NCBI GenBank assembly: GCA_022823605.1
Contig: JAJEHS010000001.1
Coordinates: 124,001-188,000 of the forward strand
Direction of reading: 5' to 3'
DNA from: Paracoccaceae bacterium
GTDB lineage: Bacteria; Pseudomonadota; Alphaproteobacteria; Rhodobacterales; Rhodobacteraceae
DNA: 64,000 bases
The translations under genes and the position numbers were made by a program. This document shows positions 8,836 to 17,072 of the stretch, piece after piece. Every line of letters starts with the position of its first letter. The stretch's first letter is position 1. The notes under the pieces are model-generated. The model worked only from the letters and a program-made list of their open reading frames with translations. It made no database searches and was not told the DNA's origin.

Positions 8836-9536
8836 CAGGCAAGATAATCGGTGTTGGTGTGGGACCAGGAGATCCCGAGCTGCTTACTCTCAAGGCTCTG
8901 AAGGTAATCAGGAAAGCAAGGGTCATTGCTTATCCGTCGACTGAAACCGGTGAGAGTTTTGCCAGAAACATCGTCAAGGAATTTATGCCTGAAGATGTTC
9001 AAGAAATACCCATCAAAATCCCGATGGTGGAAAGCCGGTTTCCAAGCCAGCTCATCTACAATTCAGCCTCGGATGAAATAGCAACCCACCTTAAACGTGA
9101 AGTGAATGTCATTGTCCTGTGTCAGGGTGATCCCTTTTTCTATGGATCATTCATGTACCTTTTTTCCAGGTTTGTAGGAAAATACTCGGTCGAAATCATA
9201 CCCGGAATATCTTCCTTGAATGCCTGTTCTGCCGTTGCACAAAGACCCCTCTGTTCCCGTCTTGAATCACTTTCGGTAATTCCCGGCGGAATGGATGATG
9301 AGGCCTTTCTGAAACAACTGGAGAAGGAAGATGCCTTTGCCATCATGAAAGTCGGCAGAAACATTGCCAAGATAAAGCGCCTGCTGGAACAGAAGGGCAT
9401 GGCCAAAAGAGCTGTATATGTTTCCCATGCCACCCTTCCCAATCAAATGGTTTTGCCCTTGGCTGAAGCTCCCGAGACAGCCCCTTACTTTTCAATGATA
9501 CTTGTGCCCAGCAAGGATGAATATGTCATCTATTAA
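8832..9536 (+). CDS. cobI: Precorrin-2 C20-methyltransferase
   Basis: Adds the C20 methyl group to precorrin-2 (or cobalt-precorrin-2). The 234-aa product opens with GVGVGPGDPELLTLKALK, the tetrapyrrole methylase glycine-rich motif, and later has LCQGDPFFYGSFMYLF and IIPGISSLNACSA. I chose the ATG at 8832 because it forms an ATGA overlap with the cobL stop; an in-frame ATG 15 bases upstream would lie inside cobL. The 3' end overlaps the start of the CbiG-CobJ gene by 14 bases. Confidence 0.94.
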   Translation: MTGKIIGVGVGPGDPELLTLKALKVIRKARVIAYPSTETGESFARNIVKEFMPEDVQEIPIKIPMVESRFPSQLIYNSASDEIATHLKREVNVIVLCQGDPFFYGSFMYLFSRFVGKYSVEIIPGISSLNACSAVAQRPLCSRLESLSVIPGGMDDEAFLKQLEKEDAFAIMKVGRNIAKIKRLLEQKGMAKRAVYVSHATLPNQMVLPLAEAPETAPYFSMILVPSKDEYVIY

Positions 9537-11361
9537 ACCTGGCATCTTTACCTTCACTTTGGGTGGGCAGCTGATAGGGCAGGAAATAGCCGATTTCCTG
9601 GGGTCGACTTTAACCTCGCCTGCAAATGTTCCCAGTTCGGAAATTGCTGCCAGGATCAGGGAAGCTTTCATCGCAAACGTCCCGATTATCGGAGTGTGTG
9701 CAACAGGCATACTCATTCGTACCATCAGCCCACTGATCAGGAACAAACAGACCGAACCTCCCGTGATTGCAGTTTCCGAGGATGGCCAATTCGTCATACC
9801 ATTGCTGGGAGGTCATTATTCCGCCAACAAACTGGCTGTGGAGATAGGCAGTTTGTTGAATTCCAATCCTGCCCTCTCAACCGGTAGTTATGTAACTTTT
9901 GGTCTTGCCCTTGGTGAACCACCTGATAACTGGACGCTCTTGAACCCCTCTGATATCAAGGGCATGACCACAGCACTTCTTCGGGGAGAGAAAGTAGAAA
10001 TTCTTGGTTATGACGAGTGGTTGTCTCCCTTACAAGCCAAGGACAACATAAAGATCACAAAAACGACAGACAAGAACCGAATTGTTGTATCATCCAACGA
10101 TTTACCATCACTGGTCTACCAAAAGAAGGATTATGCCCTTGGGGTAGGATGCATCAGAAACTGTCCTCCTGATGAATTAGTGGAATTTGTCAATAGAAAC
10201 CTGTCCGAACTTGGAATAAGTCAGGGAAGTATCGAGGGTATCTATTCGATAGATTTGAAATCAGATGAACCTGCCATCCACCTTTTGGCCCAAAACATTG
10301 GTGTCGAAGCCAGGTTTTATACCCCAGAGATATTGGAAACCCAGTACGATAAATTGAAAAACCCCTCTGAAGCCGTTTACAGGGAAGTAGGTTGCCATGG
10401 TGTGAGTGAAGGTGCCTGTCTGGCTAGAGCAGGACAGGATGGCAGGCTTGTGATTGAAAAAATCAAGTCAGATACGGCAACCATGGCCCTGGCAAAATTG
10501 GGAGGGGATACCGGCAATCACGGGATACCACGAGGTCAATTATCGGTTGTTGGTATTGGTCCCGGCAATAGGTTTTCTCGGACACCTGCAGTAACAAAGG
10601 TCTTGACTGAAGCTGAAGTCATTGTTGGTTACAAAGGATATCTTGATCTTTTGGAACCCTTACCGACCAACCAGGAAATTGTGGCCTTTGAGCTCGGAGA
10701 AGAGGAAAAACGCTGTCGGTATTCACTTGAAACGGCGGGACTTGGTAAAAGGGTTGTCCTGGTATGCTCGGGAGACAGCAATATTTTTGCCATGAATTCA
10801 CTTGTCATGGAATTGCTTGATCTTCCGGAAAAAGGGGGAGGTGTCTCTGCAAGGTCAAAACGGGCCCATGTTCAATGTCTTCCCGGTATCACGGTCATGC
10901 AAGCCGCCGCAGCCAGGGGTGGTGGTTTGATTGGGCATGATTTTTGTGTGATATCACTATCCAACCTGCTGACCGATGAAAATACCATTCTTGATCGGGT
11001 ACGAAATGCCGCAGAGGGGGATTTTGTTATTTCGCTTTACAACCCGGCTTCAACAAAAAGAAGAATCCTGTTGGAAAAAGCCCTGGAAATTATACGCCAA
11101 CATCGACCGGACAGCACTCCCGTTCTGATAGCCAGAAATGTTGAACGTGAAGGGGAAAGTTATACCCTTCGGGATCTTTCAACTTTCCAGCCTGAAGAGA
11201 TTGACATGCTGACCTTATTGATAATCGGAAACAGCCATACCAAAACCTTTGTAACCAATTCAAACCTTAATGGGCTCGGTGGACAGTGGGTATATACACC
11301 GAGGGGGTATAATAAAAAGATTCAGGCTGACAACAAGGTTGGTAAAGGGTCAAGCAAGTGA
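9523..11361 (+). CDS. cobJ: CbiG-CobJ fusion: cobalt-precorrin-5A hydrolase / precorrin-3B C17-methyltransferase
   Basis: A 612-aa fusion. Residues of about 1-140 are the CbiG N-terminal domain (GVCATGILIRTISPL, LLGGHYSANKLA); about 205-335 is the CbiG C-terminal/CobE domain (GVGCIRNCPPDEL, CHGVSEGACLA); about 345-590 is CobJ/CbiH, with LSVVGIGPGN, VCSGDSNIFAMNS and CLPGITVMQAAAARGG. CobJ methylates C17 and drives ring contraction; CbiG opens the resulting lactone in the anaerobic route. Aerobic-type alphaproteobacteria usually carry only the small CobE piece, so a full CbiG is notable; CbiG-CobJ fusions are known from cyanobacteria. The ATG at 9523 has AAGGA six bases upstream; an ATG two codons earlier is possible. 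The stop overlaps cobM (GTGA). Confidence 0.92.
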   Translation: MSSIKPGIFTFTLGGQLIGQEIADFLGSTLTSPANVPSSEIAARIREAFIANVPIIGVCATGILIRTISPLIRNKQTEPPVIAVSEDGQFVIPLLGGHYSANKLAVEIGSLLNSNPALSTGSYVTFGLALGEPPDNWTLLNPSDIKGMTTALLRGEKVEILGYDEWLSPLQAKDNIKITKTTDKNRIVVSSNDLPSLVYQKKDYALGVGCIRNCPPDELVEFVNRNLSELGISQGSIEGIYSIDLKSDEPAIHLLAQNIGVEARFYTPEILETQYDKLKNPSEAVYREVGCHGVSEGACLARAGQDGRLVIEKIKSDTATMALAKLGGDTGNHGIPRGQLSVVGIGPGNRFSRTPAVTKVLTEAEVIVGYKGYLDLLEPLPTNQEIVAFELGEEEKRCRYSLETAGLGKRVVLVCSGDSNIFAMNSLVMELLDLPEKGGGVSARSKRAHVQCLPGITVMQAAAARGGGLIGHDFCVISLSNLLTDENTILDRVRNAAEGDFVISLYNPASTKRRILLEKALEIIRQHRPDSTPVLIARNVEREGESYTLRDLSTFQPEEIDMLTLLIIGNSHTKTFVTNSNLNGLGGQWVYTPRGYNKKIQADNKVGKGSSK

Positions 11362-12137
11362 CCGTATATTTTATAGGGGCCGGACCCGGTGATCCCGATT
11401 TGATAACCGTCAAGGGCCAGAAATTGATTTCCCAATGTCCCGTTTGTATTTATGCTGGATCCCTAGTTCCCGAAGATGTTATCACCTCCGCACCTGAAGA
11501 TGCCCTGGTAATGGATTCAGCCTCCATGAATCTGGAAGAAATCATGGAAATAATCACCAAGGCACACAATGAGGGCAAGGACATTGCCAGGGTTCATTCC
11601 GGAGACCCCTCGATCTATGGTGCAATTGCAGAACAGATAGAAAGGTTGAAGAATCTTGATATTCCCTTTGAGATCGTACCCGGGGTTCCAGCATTTGCCG
11701 CAGCAGCTGCAGCTTTCGGGCAGGAATTAACGATTCCAAAAATCTCCCAAACGCTTATTCTGACCAGAACCTCGATGAAATCAACTGATATGCCGGAAGA
11801 TGAGGATCTGGCCATACTTGGAGCATCCCAAGCGACCCTGATCATTCACTTGTCGGTCAGAAATTCCCTAGCAATCCAGAGAAAACTCATTCCCCTGTAT
11901 GGTGAGGACTGTCCTGTTATCATTGCCTACAGGATAGGTTGGGCTGATCAACAAATTATTCGAACCAACCTGCAATCACTTCGGGATGAAATACGGGCTT
12001 ACAAACTCACTCGTACCGTTTTGATTTTTGTTGGAAAGTCCCTCGATCCAAAAATCATTGAGGAAAGTGCTCTCTATGACAAAAACCATAGTCATATTCT
12101 CAGGTTCAAGAAACGCACCCCACAAGGTCAATCCTGA
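11358..12137 (+). CDS. cobM: Precorrin-4 C11-methyltransferase
   Basis: Methylates C11 of precorrin-4 (or the cobalt form). The 259-aa product has the tetrapyrrole methylase motifs IGAGPGDPDLITVKG, RVHSGDPSIYGAIAEQ and VPGVPAFAAAAAA, and family signatures such as TLILTRTSMKSTDMP. Translation starts at GTG 11358, overlapping the cobJ stop (GTGA). It is the last gene of the first plus-strand cobalamin run and overlaps the convergent cobB 3' end by ten bases. Confidence 0.94.
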   Translation: MTVYFIGAGPGDPDLITVKGQKLISQCPVCIYAGSLVPEDVITSAPEDALVMDSASMNLEEIMEIITKAHNEGKDIARVHSGDPSIYGAIAEQIERLKNLDIPFEIVPGVPAFAAAAAAFGQELTIPKISQTLILTRTSMKSTDMPEDEDLAILGASQATLIIHLSVRNSLAIQRKLIPLYGEDCPVIIAYRIGWADQQIIRTNLQSLRDEIRAYKLTRTVLIFVGKSLDPKIIEESALYDKNHSHILRFKKRTPQGQS

Positions 12138-13447
12138 CTTGCACAAATCAAATGCTGGTAGGAGCCGAAAACATTTCCATCGACCAGGCCAGCATCAGGC
12201 AATCTATTGCCAAAAGAGTCTTCCACTTTAAACAGGCCTTTACTGCCACCAGCAACCTCAAGGTTCGTGTAATGGAACTCATGGCCACAGAATTTTCCCC
12301 TGAAATGAGGATTGGGCAAGGCCTCAAAACGTCTGTACCCTAAATGCAAGCTAGTTTTTTGATAGGAAGTTACATGGTTCAGAAACCCCAACATTCGATG
12401 TGATTTACCCTTGGAATCCCTAATGGCATCCCCTAGAACCATAAAACCACCACACTCGCCATATATCAAAGCACTCCGCTCCCTGGCCTTATTCATCCCT
12501 GAAATGAATTTGGATTTACCTGCCAATTGGGGTAAATGAATTTCCGGATACCCTCCCGGCAGAAAAACAGCATCCGCTTCAGCATCCGGTCCTTCATCGG
12601 CGAGTGGTGAAAAGGGTAAAATATTTGCACCCCTTTCCTGCCAATATACAATCAAATGTGAATAAATGAAGGCAAAGGCCTTATCCTTGGCAATTGCTAT
12701 GTTTTGACCCAGTGGGTCAATCCCGACTTTAGGATTTACATCATTGGGTTTGGTGATTTCCATCGCACCCTTCAGAATTGTGTCCACATGGACCAATTGA
12801 TCCATTTTGACACTGATTCTTTCGATGAATTCTTCCATTTCCGGGTTCTCCTCTGGAAGGACCAAACCCAGATGGCGTTCGGGTATTTTGAATTCTGGTG
12901 ATTTAGGAAGCCAACCCAATAACTCAATGCCGTAACTATCCAGACTTTCCCTTGCTCCTGACAAATGCCGTGATGAACCAATATTATTCAGGATGACTCC
13001 CAGAAGATTGATCTTCGGTCGGGCTTTCACCAACCCCATTGGAGCAAGTGCAACCGAGTGAAACTGTTTGCTGGCATCAATCACTAGTATTATCGGTACT
13101 GACAACATTTCAGCAAGGTCTGCGACACTTCCCCTGCCGTCCTTGCCACCTCCGTCAAGGATGCCCATAGCTCCTTCAATCAGCATCAGTTCATTGGAAG
13201 CGGATGTATCCACCCTACTGGAATTATTCGCCAAGTGTGAAACCAGATCTGGTTTCATCGCCCAGCAATCAAGATTTATGGATGATCTCCCGCCAGCAAC
13301 CTGGTGAAACTTTGGATCGATGTAATCAGGACCCGATTTAGCCGGATATACGTTTATATTCCGCTTTTGGAGGGTTCGGAGCAATCCCAGTGTAATAATG
13401 GTTTTTCCGGCACCCGAATTAGGTGCTGAGACAATTAAACCCCTAAT
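12128..13447 (-). CDS. cobB: (Hydrogeno)cobyrinic acid a,c-diamide synthase, apparent AUU start
   Basis: ATP- and glutamine-dependent amidation of the a and c carboxylates. The N-terminal P-loop reads SAPNSGAGKT, followed by KSGPDYIDPKFH, VADLAEML and the C-terminal class I glutamine amidotransferase domain with the nucleophile in LIYGECGGFMVLG. The first ATG/GTG/TTG in frame (TTG at 13384) lies after the P-loop and would destroy the ATPase. The in-frame region upstream of the P-loop is closed by TAA at 13468-13466 and offers only ATT codons. The ATT at 13447-13445 lies nine bases after a perfect AGGAGG and overlaps the cobA UAG (ATTAG). The product would then be 439 aa, close to family length. 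It is co-directional with and coupled to cobA. Confidence 0.9.
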   Translation of the reverse strand: MRGLIVSAPNSGAGKTIITLGLLRTLQKRNINVYPAKSGPDYIDPKFHQVAGGRSSINLDCWAMKPDLVSHLANNSSRVDTSASNELMLIEGAMGILDGGGKDGRGSVADLAEMLSVPIILVIDASKQFHSVALAPMGLVKARPKINLLGVILNNIGSSRHLSGARESLDSYGIELLGWLPKSPEFKIPERHLGLVLPEENPEMEEFIERISVKMDQLVHVDTILKGAMEITKPNDVNPKVGIDPLGQNIAIAKDKAFAFIYSHLIVYWQERGANILPFSPLADEGPDAEADAVFLPGGYPEIHLPQLAGKSKFISGMNKARERSALIYGECGGFMVLGDAIRDSKGKSHRMLGFLNHVTSYQKTSLHLGYRRFEALPNPHFRGKFCGHEFHYTNLEVAGGSKGLFKVEDSFGNRLPDAGLVDGNVFGSYQHLICASQD

Positions 13448-14324
13448 TTGAATTCTCCTCCTGAATTAGGGTGGATTCTTTATCACCAATATGTCCCTGT
13501 AGATTCAATCCGGTTTCCAGACTTGGATTGATCACCCCGTTGAGGATTCTAAGGAATGGAACATTTCTCCCGACACAAATTATGGCTGGTGCCTTCAATC
13601 CATTGTTCCGGACATCCTCAACAGCATGGGAAAGTGTGGTTTCCAGAACAATTTGATCCTTTAGGGTGGCATTGGACACGACTGCTACAGGTTCAAAAGG
13701 GTTTCTACCGTATTCAATTAGCTTGGCAACAATTTGGGAAAGGTTTTTCATTGCCATGTATATTACCAAAACCTGAGCTCCCTTGGCACATAATTCCCAA
13801 TTTATGGCACTAGGGGTTTCACCGAATTGATCATGCCCAGTAAGAAACGTTATGCTTTGGTTCGTTTCCCTGTAGGTCAATGGAATGCCCGCATAAGCCA
13901 TGGCACCTACCCCTGCAGTAATACCAGGGGTAATTCGGATGGGAATGTTCTCCTTCGCGAGAAATAAGGCTTCATCGCCTCCACGGGCAAATATAAACGG
14001 ATCTCCCCCTTTGAGTCGAACCACCCGTTTTCCCTTTTTGGAATAATCAACCAACTTCAATGAAATATCCCTTTGGTGGAAAGATGGTTTTCCTCCTCTC
14101 TTACCGGAAAAAACCTTTTCTGCACCATCTTTGCAAAGGTTCAGGATTTCCTGATTGACCAAGGCATCATAGATAATGACATCTGCCTGCTGCAAGGCAT
14201 GGATGGCATGGAGTGTCAACAACCCAGGATCACCTGGACCGGCCCCAACCAACCAAACCAATCCCTCGGGAAATGATGGTAACTCAACCCCTGATTTTCC
14301 TATGATATGTTCTAAGTCTGGCAT
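13443..14324 (-). CDS. cobA: Uroporphyrinogen-III C-methyltransferase (SUMT)
   Basis: Makes precorrin-2 from uroporphyrinogen III by two SAM-dependent methylations, the branch point from haem to corrin. The 293-aa product has LVGAGPGDPGLLTLHA, VVRLKGGDPFIFARGG, PGITAGVGAMAYAGIPLT and the C-terminal PAIICVGRNV. It lacks the CysG N-terminal dehydrogenase, so precorrin-2 oxidation (if CbiX is used) would need another protein. No clear ribosome-binding site precedes the ATG at 14324. Its last codons contain the cobB Shine-Dalgarno and its UAG overlaps the cobB AUU. Confidence 0.94.
   Translation of the reverse strand: MPDLEHIIGKSGVELPSFPEGLVWLVGAGPGDPGLLTLHAIHALQQADVIIYDALVNQEILNLCKDGAEKVFSGKRGGKPSFHQRDISLKLVDYSKKGKRVVRLKGGDPFIFARGGDEALFLAKENIPIRITPGITAGVGAMAYAGIPLTYRETNQSITFLTGHDQFGETPSAINWELCAKGAQVLVIYMAMKNLSQIVAKLIEYGRNPFEPVAVVSNATLKDQIVLETTLSHAVEDVRNNGLKAPAIICVGRNVPFLRILNGVINPSLETGLNLQGHIGDKESTLIQEENSN
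13457..13462 (-). promoter_or_regulatory. Strong Shine-Dalgarno that sets the cobB AUU start
   Basis: On the minus strand AGGAGG occupies 13462-13457, inside the last codons of cobA. It lies nine bases before the ATT at 13447 and three before the ATT at 13453, so the former is the better start. This is the strongest argument that cobB starts before its P-loop. Confidence 0.75.
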
Positions 14325-14600
14325 GAAATATATAAATTAAGATTGAATCGACTCAGCCCAAAAAACCACCCTTTAGGCCTCAATAGTAATAAATGGCAAT
14401 TTAATCATTCTATTCAAACAAAAGTAGATTCTTCCTAATTTCAATTGCCAGTCAATTTATTTTCAGAAGTGAGCTTTCATAAAAGTTAGTTACAATTTGG
14501 ATATTAAATTACACTGGATATCCATACCAATTGAATGATTTAAGTAATCTTAGTAACAATTAGAATTAAACATGTTCATACAAATTTATCATTGGTGATA

Positions 14601-15101
14601 ATGGTGCATTATACGACTCGTTCCATCCAATTCTGTGCGCTTTTGTTTACAGGTGCCATTTTCGGTTTTTTTTATGCTTATGTCGTGTCATGCTTGAACG
14701 GCCTGAACACATTGTCAGCACCCGATGCCATTGAAGCAATGAATGCCATTAACATTGCGGTACGCAACTTCGGGTTCATGCCCGTATTCTTCTTTACTCC
14801 CCTTGTCTGCCTTGCAGCAGCAGGGCTTAGTTTGGTTGTGGGTGAAAGACTTACGTCTTTTTGGATATTAGCTGCGGCGGTCTTATATTTTTTTGGAGCC
14901 CTCCTACCAACAATTTTTATCAACGTTCCCATAAACGATGGACTCAAGGAAGTTGATCTAAATGGTCTAAACTTGACGATTGCTACAGATATCTGGAATA
15001 GTTATGCACGAGAATGGCAATTCTGGAACATCATCAGAACCTTCTTCTCGGGTTTGGCGTTGATATGTCTCGGTGCCGGATTAATGAAAATCAGATCATG
15101 A
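14601..15101 (+). CDS. DUF1772-family small membrane protein
   Basis: A 166-aa protein with about four hydrophobic helices: one near the N-terminus (FCALLFTGAIFGFFYAYVVS), two in the middle (FMPVFFFTPLVCLAAAGLSL and the WILAAAVLYFFGAL region) and one at the C-terminus. The spacing of NGLNTLSAPDAIEAMNAIN, VRNFGFMP and the later NVPINDGL resembles DUF1772 (anthrone-oxygenase-like) proteins. No catalytic role can be assigned. I took the ATG at 14601; a TTG nine bases upstream is in frame. It sits between divergent cobA and downstream cbiD, a position that hints at but does not prove a link with cobalamin or cobalt handling. Confidence 0.7.
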   Translation: MVHYTTRSIQFCALLFTGAIFGFFYAYVVSCLNGLNTLSAPDAIEAMNAINIAVRNFGFMPVFFFTPLVCLAAAGLSLVVGERLTSFWILAAAVLYFFGALLPTIFINVPINDGLKEVDLNGLNLTIATDIWNSYAREWQFWNIIRTFFSGLALICLGAGLMKIRS

Positions 15102-15160
15102 TAATCTTTCAGTAACCAAATAACCGAGTTAGATTATTTGTGAACTCAATTAGTGGTGAG

Positions 15161-16252
15161 ATGGACAAAACCAAATTAAGGACAGGATATACCACTGGGG
15201 CTTGTGCAACCGCTACTGCAATTGCAGCCTTTTCTGCACTGCTGACAGGCCGATGGCAAGATCCCGTTACAATCGTACTTCCCAAAGGTGAAACCGCTTC
15301 CTTTAATCTTATTGACTGTGAACTTCACAATAATTACGCGATTGCCGGAACCATAAAGGATGCCGGTGATGATCCAGATGTAACTCACGGTGCTACTATC
15401 AAGACAAAGGTCTGGTTTGACCATTCAATTCAAGGAGTATCCTTCAAGGCAGGTCAAGGAGTAGGGATAGTTACCAAACCAGGCTTGCCCATTGGGGTAG
15501 GTGAACCTGCAATCAATCCCGTTCCCAGAAAAATGATCACGGAAGGGATCAACCATTTGGCTAGGTTAAATAACGTTGATCCAAATGTTGTGGTAGAAAT
15601 ATCTGTCCCGAATGGCGAACAACTTGCTCTCCAAACCTGGAACCCCCGATTGGGTATTGTGGGGGGCATCTCCATATTGGGTACGACAGGTATTGTCCGT
15701 CCATACTCATGTGCTGCCTGGATTGCCTCCATTCATATGGGCATAGATGTAGCCAGGGCCAACGGTGCTTCCCATGTTGTTGGTTCAACAGGATCGGTTT
15801 CCGAACTAACTGCACAAGAATATTTTCAACTACCTGATTGGGCAATGTTGGATATGGGTGATTTTGTAGGTGGTATGGTTAAGTATCTCAGGAAAAACCC
15901 CATACCCAACCTTACGGTTGCTGGTGGCTTTGGCAAAATTTCCAAACTTGCCAATGGAGCAACTGATCTTCATTCCAAAAGATCACAGGTTGACTTTGAT
16001 TTTCTGAGCAGGATTGTAGCAAAATTTGATCCTGCTGTCTCTCGGCAAACCCTGGAAGCAATCAGAACTGCCAACACAGCCAATCAAATTTTGGATATTT
16101 ATGGTGATAAAATTGCCGAACCCATAGCCTTAATGGCAAAAAAAGTACTCATGGACAAACTTAAATCCTCGAACATTGAAGCGGAAGTAATGATAGTTAA
16201 CCGTTCAGGAAAAATAATAGCTGCAACCCATAAATCTGCAAATGGTGGTTGA
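15161..16252 (+). CDS. cbiD: Cobalt-precorrin-5B C1-methyltransferase
   Basis: Methylates C1 in the corrin pathway; it replaces CobF in organisms that lack it. The 363-aa product begins LRTGYTTGACATATA, the CbiD signature, and carries KDAGDDPDVTHGA, GVGIVTKPGLPI and GGISILGTTGIVRPYS. I chose the ATG at 15161 preceded by GTGGTGAG; a GTG at 15140 is in frame but adds seven residues the family does not need. It starts the second plus-strand cobalamin run and its stop overlaps the region of the cobK start. Confidence 0.93.
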   Translation: MDKTKLRTGYTTGACATATAIAAFSALLTGRWQDPVTIVLPKGETASFNLIDCELHNNYAIAGTIKDAGDDPDVTHGATIKTKVWFDHSIQGVSFKAGQGVGIVTKPGLPIGVGEPAINPVPRKMITEGINHLARLNNVDPNVVVEISVPNGEQLALQTWNPRLGIVGGISILGTTGIVRPYSCAAWIASIHMGIDVARANGASHVVGSTGSVSELTAQEYFQLPDWAMLDMGDFVGGMVKYLRKNPIPNLTVAGGFGKISKLANGATDLHSKRSQVDFDFLSRIVAKFDPAVSRQTLEAIRTANTANQILDIYGDKIAEPIALMAKKVLMDKLKSSNIEAEVMIVNRSGKIIAATHKSANGG

Positions 16253-16257
16253 ATTCA

Positions 16258-17034
16258 ATGAAAATACTGGTACTGGCAGGAACTGAGGAAGCTCGGGTAC
16301 TTTGCCATAGGCTAAGTGAAATAAAGGGGTTAGAGGTCATAGTTTCCCTTTTTCAGAAAATACTGCCGTCAGATTATCCGGGGCAGATAATTGCTGGTGG
16401 ATTTGGAGGTGCCGATGGTTTGGCAAACTATCTTCAAAAGGAACGGATAGATTTGCTGATTGACGCTACCCATCCTTACTCAAGTACAATCAATTCAAAT
16501 GCTATCGCTGCTTCACGTAAGACTGGCACGGAATACATCCGGCTGGTAAGGAAGAAATGGGTTGCAAGTCCTGTTGATAAATGGTTGGAATTCCCAACCA
16601 TTCTTCAGGCATGCCAGAAGATACCCTCGAATTCCAGAATATTTGCAGCCCTTGGAGGCAAGAACCTGGGTCGGGACATAGAAGAAATCGACAACTCCTT
16701 GGCTCATTCCCGAGTTTATCTAAGGGTTATGGAACACCCCTCTTTTCAACTTCCTCCAAATTGGATCATGTTAGAGTACACCCCGCCAATTACATTTGAG
16801 GGTGAAAAGGCCTTATTGATGAAGTATGGCATTACCCACATTCTTTGTCGCAATTCTGGAGGTGAAATCAGTAAACTCAAACTGAAAGCTGGGGCTGAAT
16901 TGGGTTTGGACGTATTCATGCTTGCGAGACCTTGTGATTCTGATGGTAATCGGGATTTTAAAATATTTTCGACCGTAGAAGAACTCTTGAAGTCTAGATT
17001 CAAAATGGGCAATTACCTATTTGAACCGAATTGA
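16258..17034 (+). CDS. cobK: Precorrin-6A reductase
   Basis: NADPH-dependent reduction of the corrin macrocycle (precorrin-6A to -6B, or the cobalt form with CbiJ-type members). At 258 aa it fits CobK/CbiJ. Visible motifs are ILVLAGTEEARVL at the N-terminus, GGFGGADGLANYL, DATHPYSSTINSNA, and a late KNSGGE-like stretch reading CRNSGGEISKLK. The ATG at 16258 has GGTGG nine bases upstream; a TTG at 16249 that overlaps the cbiD stop is an alternative. A 38-base gap separates it from cobW. Confidence 0.92.
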   Translation: MKILVLAGTEEARVLCHRLSEIKGLEVIVSLFQKILPSDYPGQIIAGGFGGADGLANYLQKERIDLLIDATHPYSSTINSNAIAASRKTGTEYIRLVRKKWVASPVDKWLEFPTILQACQKIPSNSRIFAALGGKNLGRDIEEIDNSLAHSRVYLRVMEHPSFQLPPNWIMLEYTPPITFEGEKALLMKYGITHILCRNSGGEISKLKLKAGAELGLDVFMLARPCDSDGNRDFKIFSTVEELLKSRFKMGNYLFEPN

Positions 17035-17072
17035 ATTCAATTCCGGATATTTGACAAGATTCTAGGGCATCA

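Noticed and set aside
13384-13447. TTG at 13384 as the cobB start
   Set aside because: It would remove the P-loop needed for ATP binding, and a perfect AGGAGG sits upstream of the earlier AUU.
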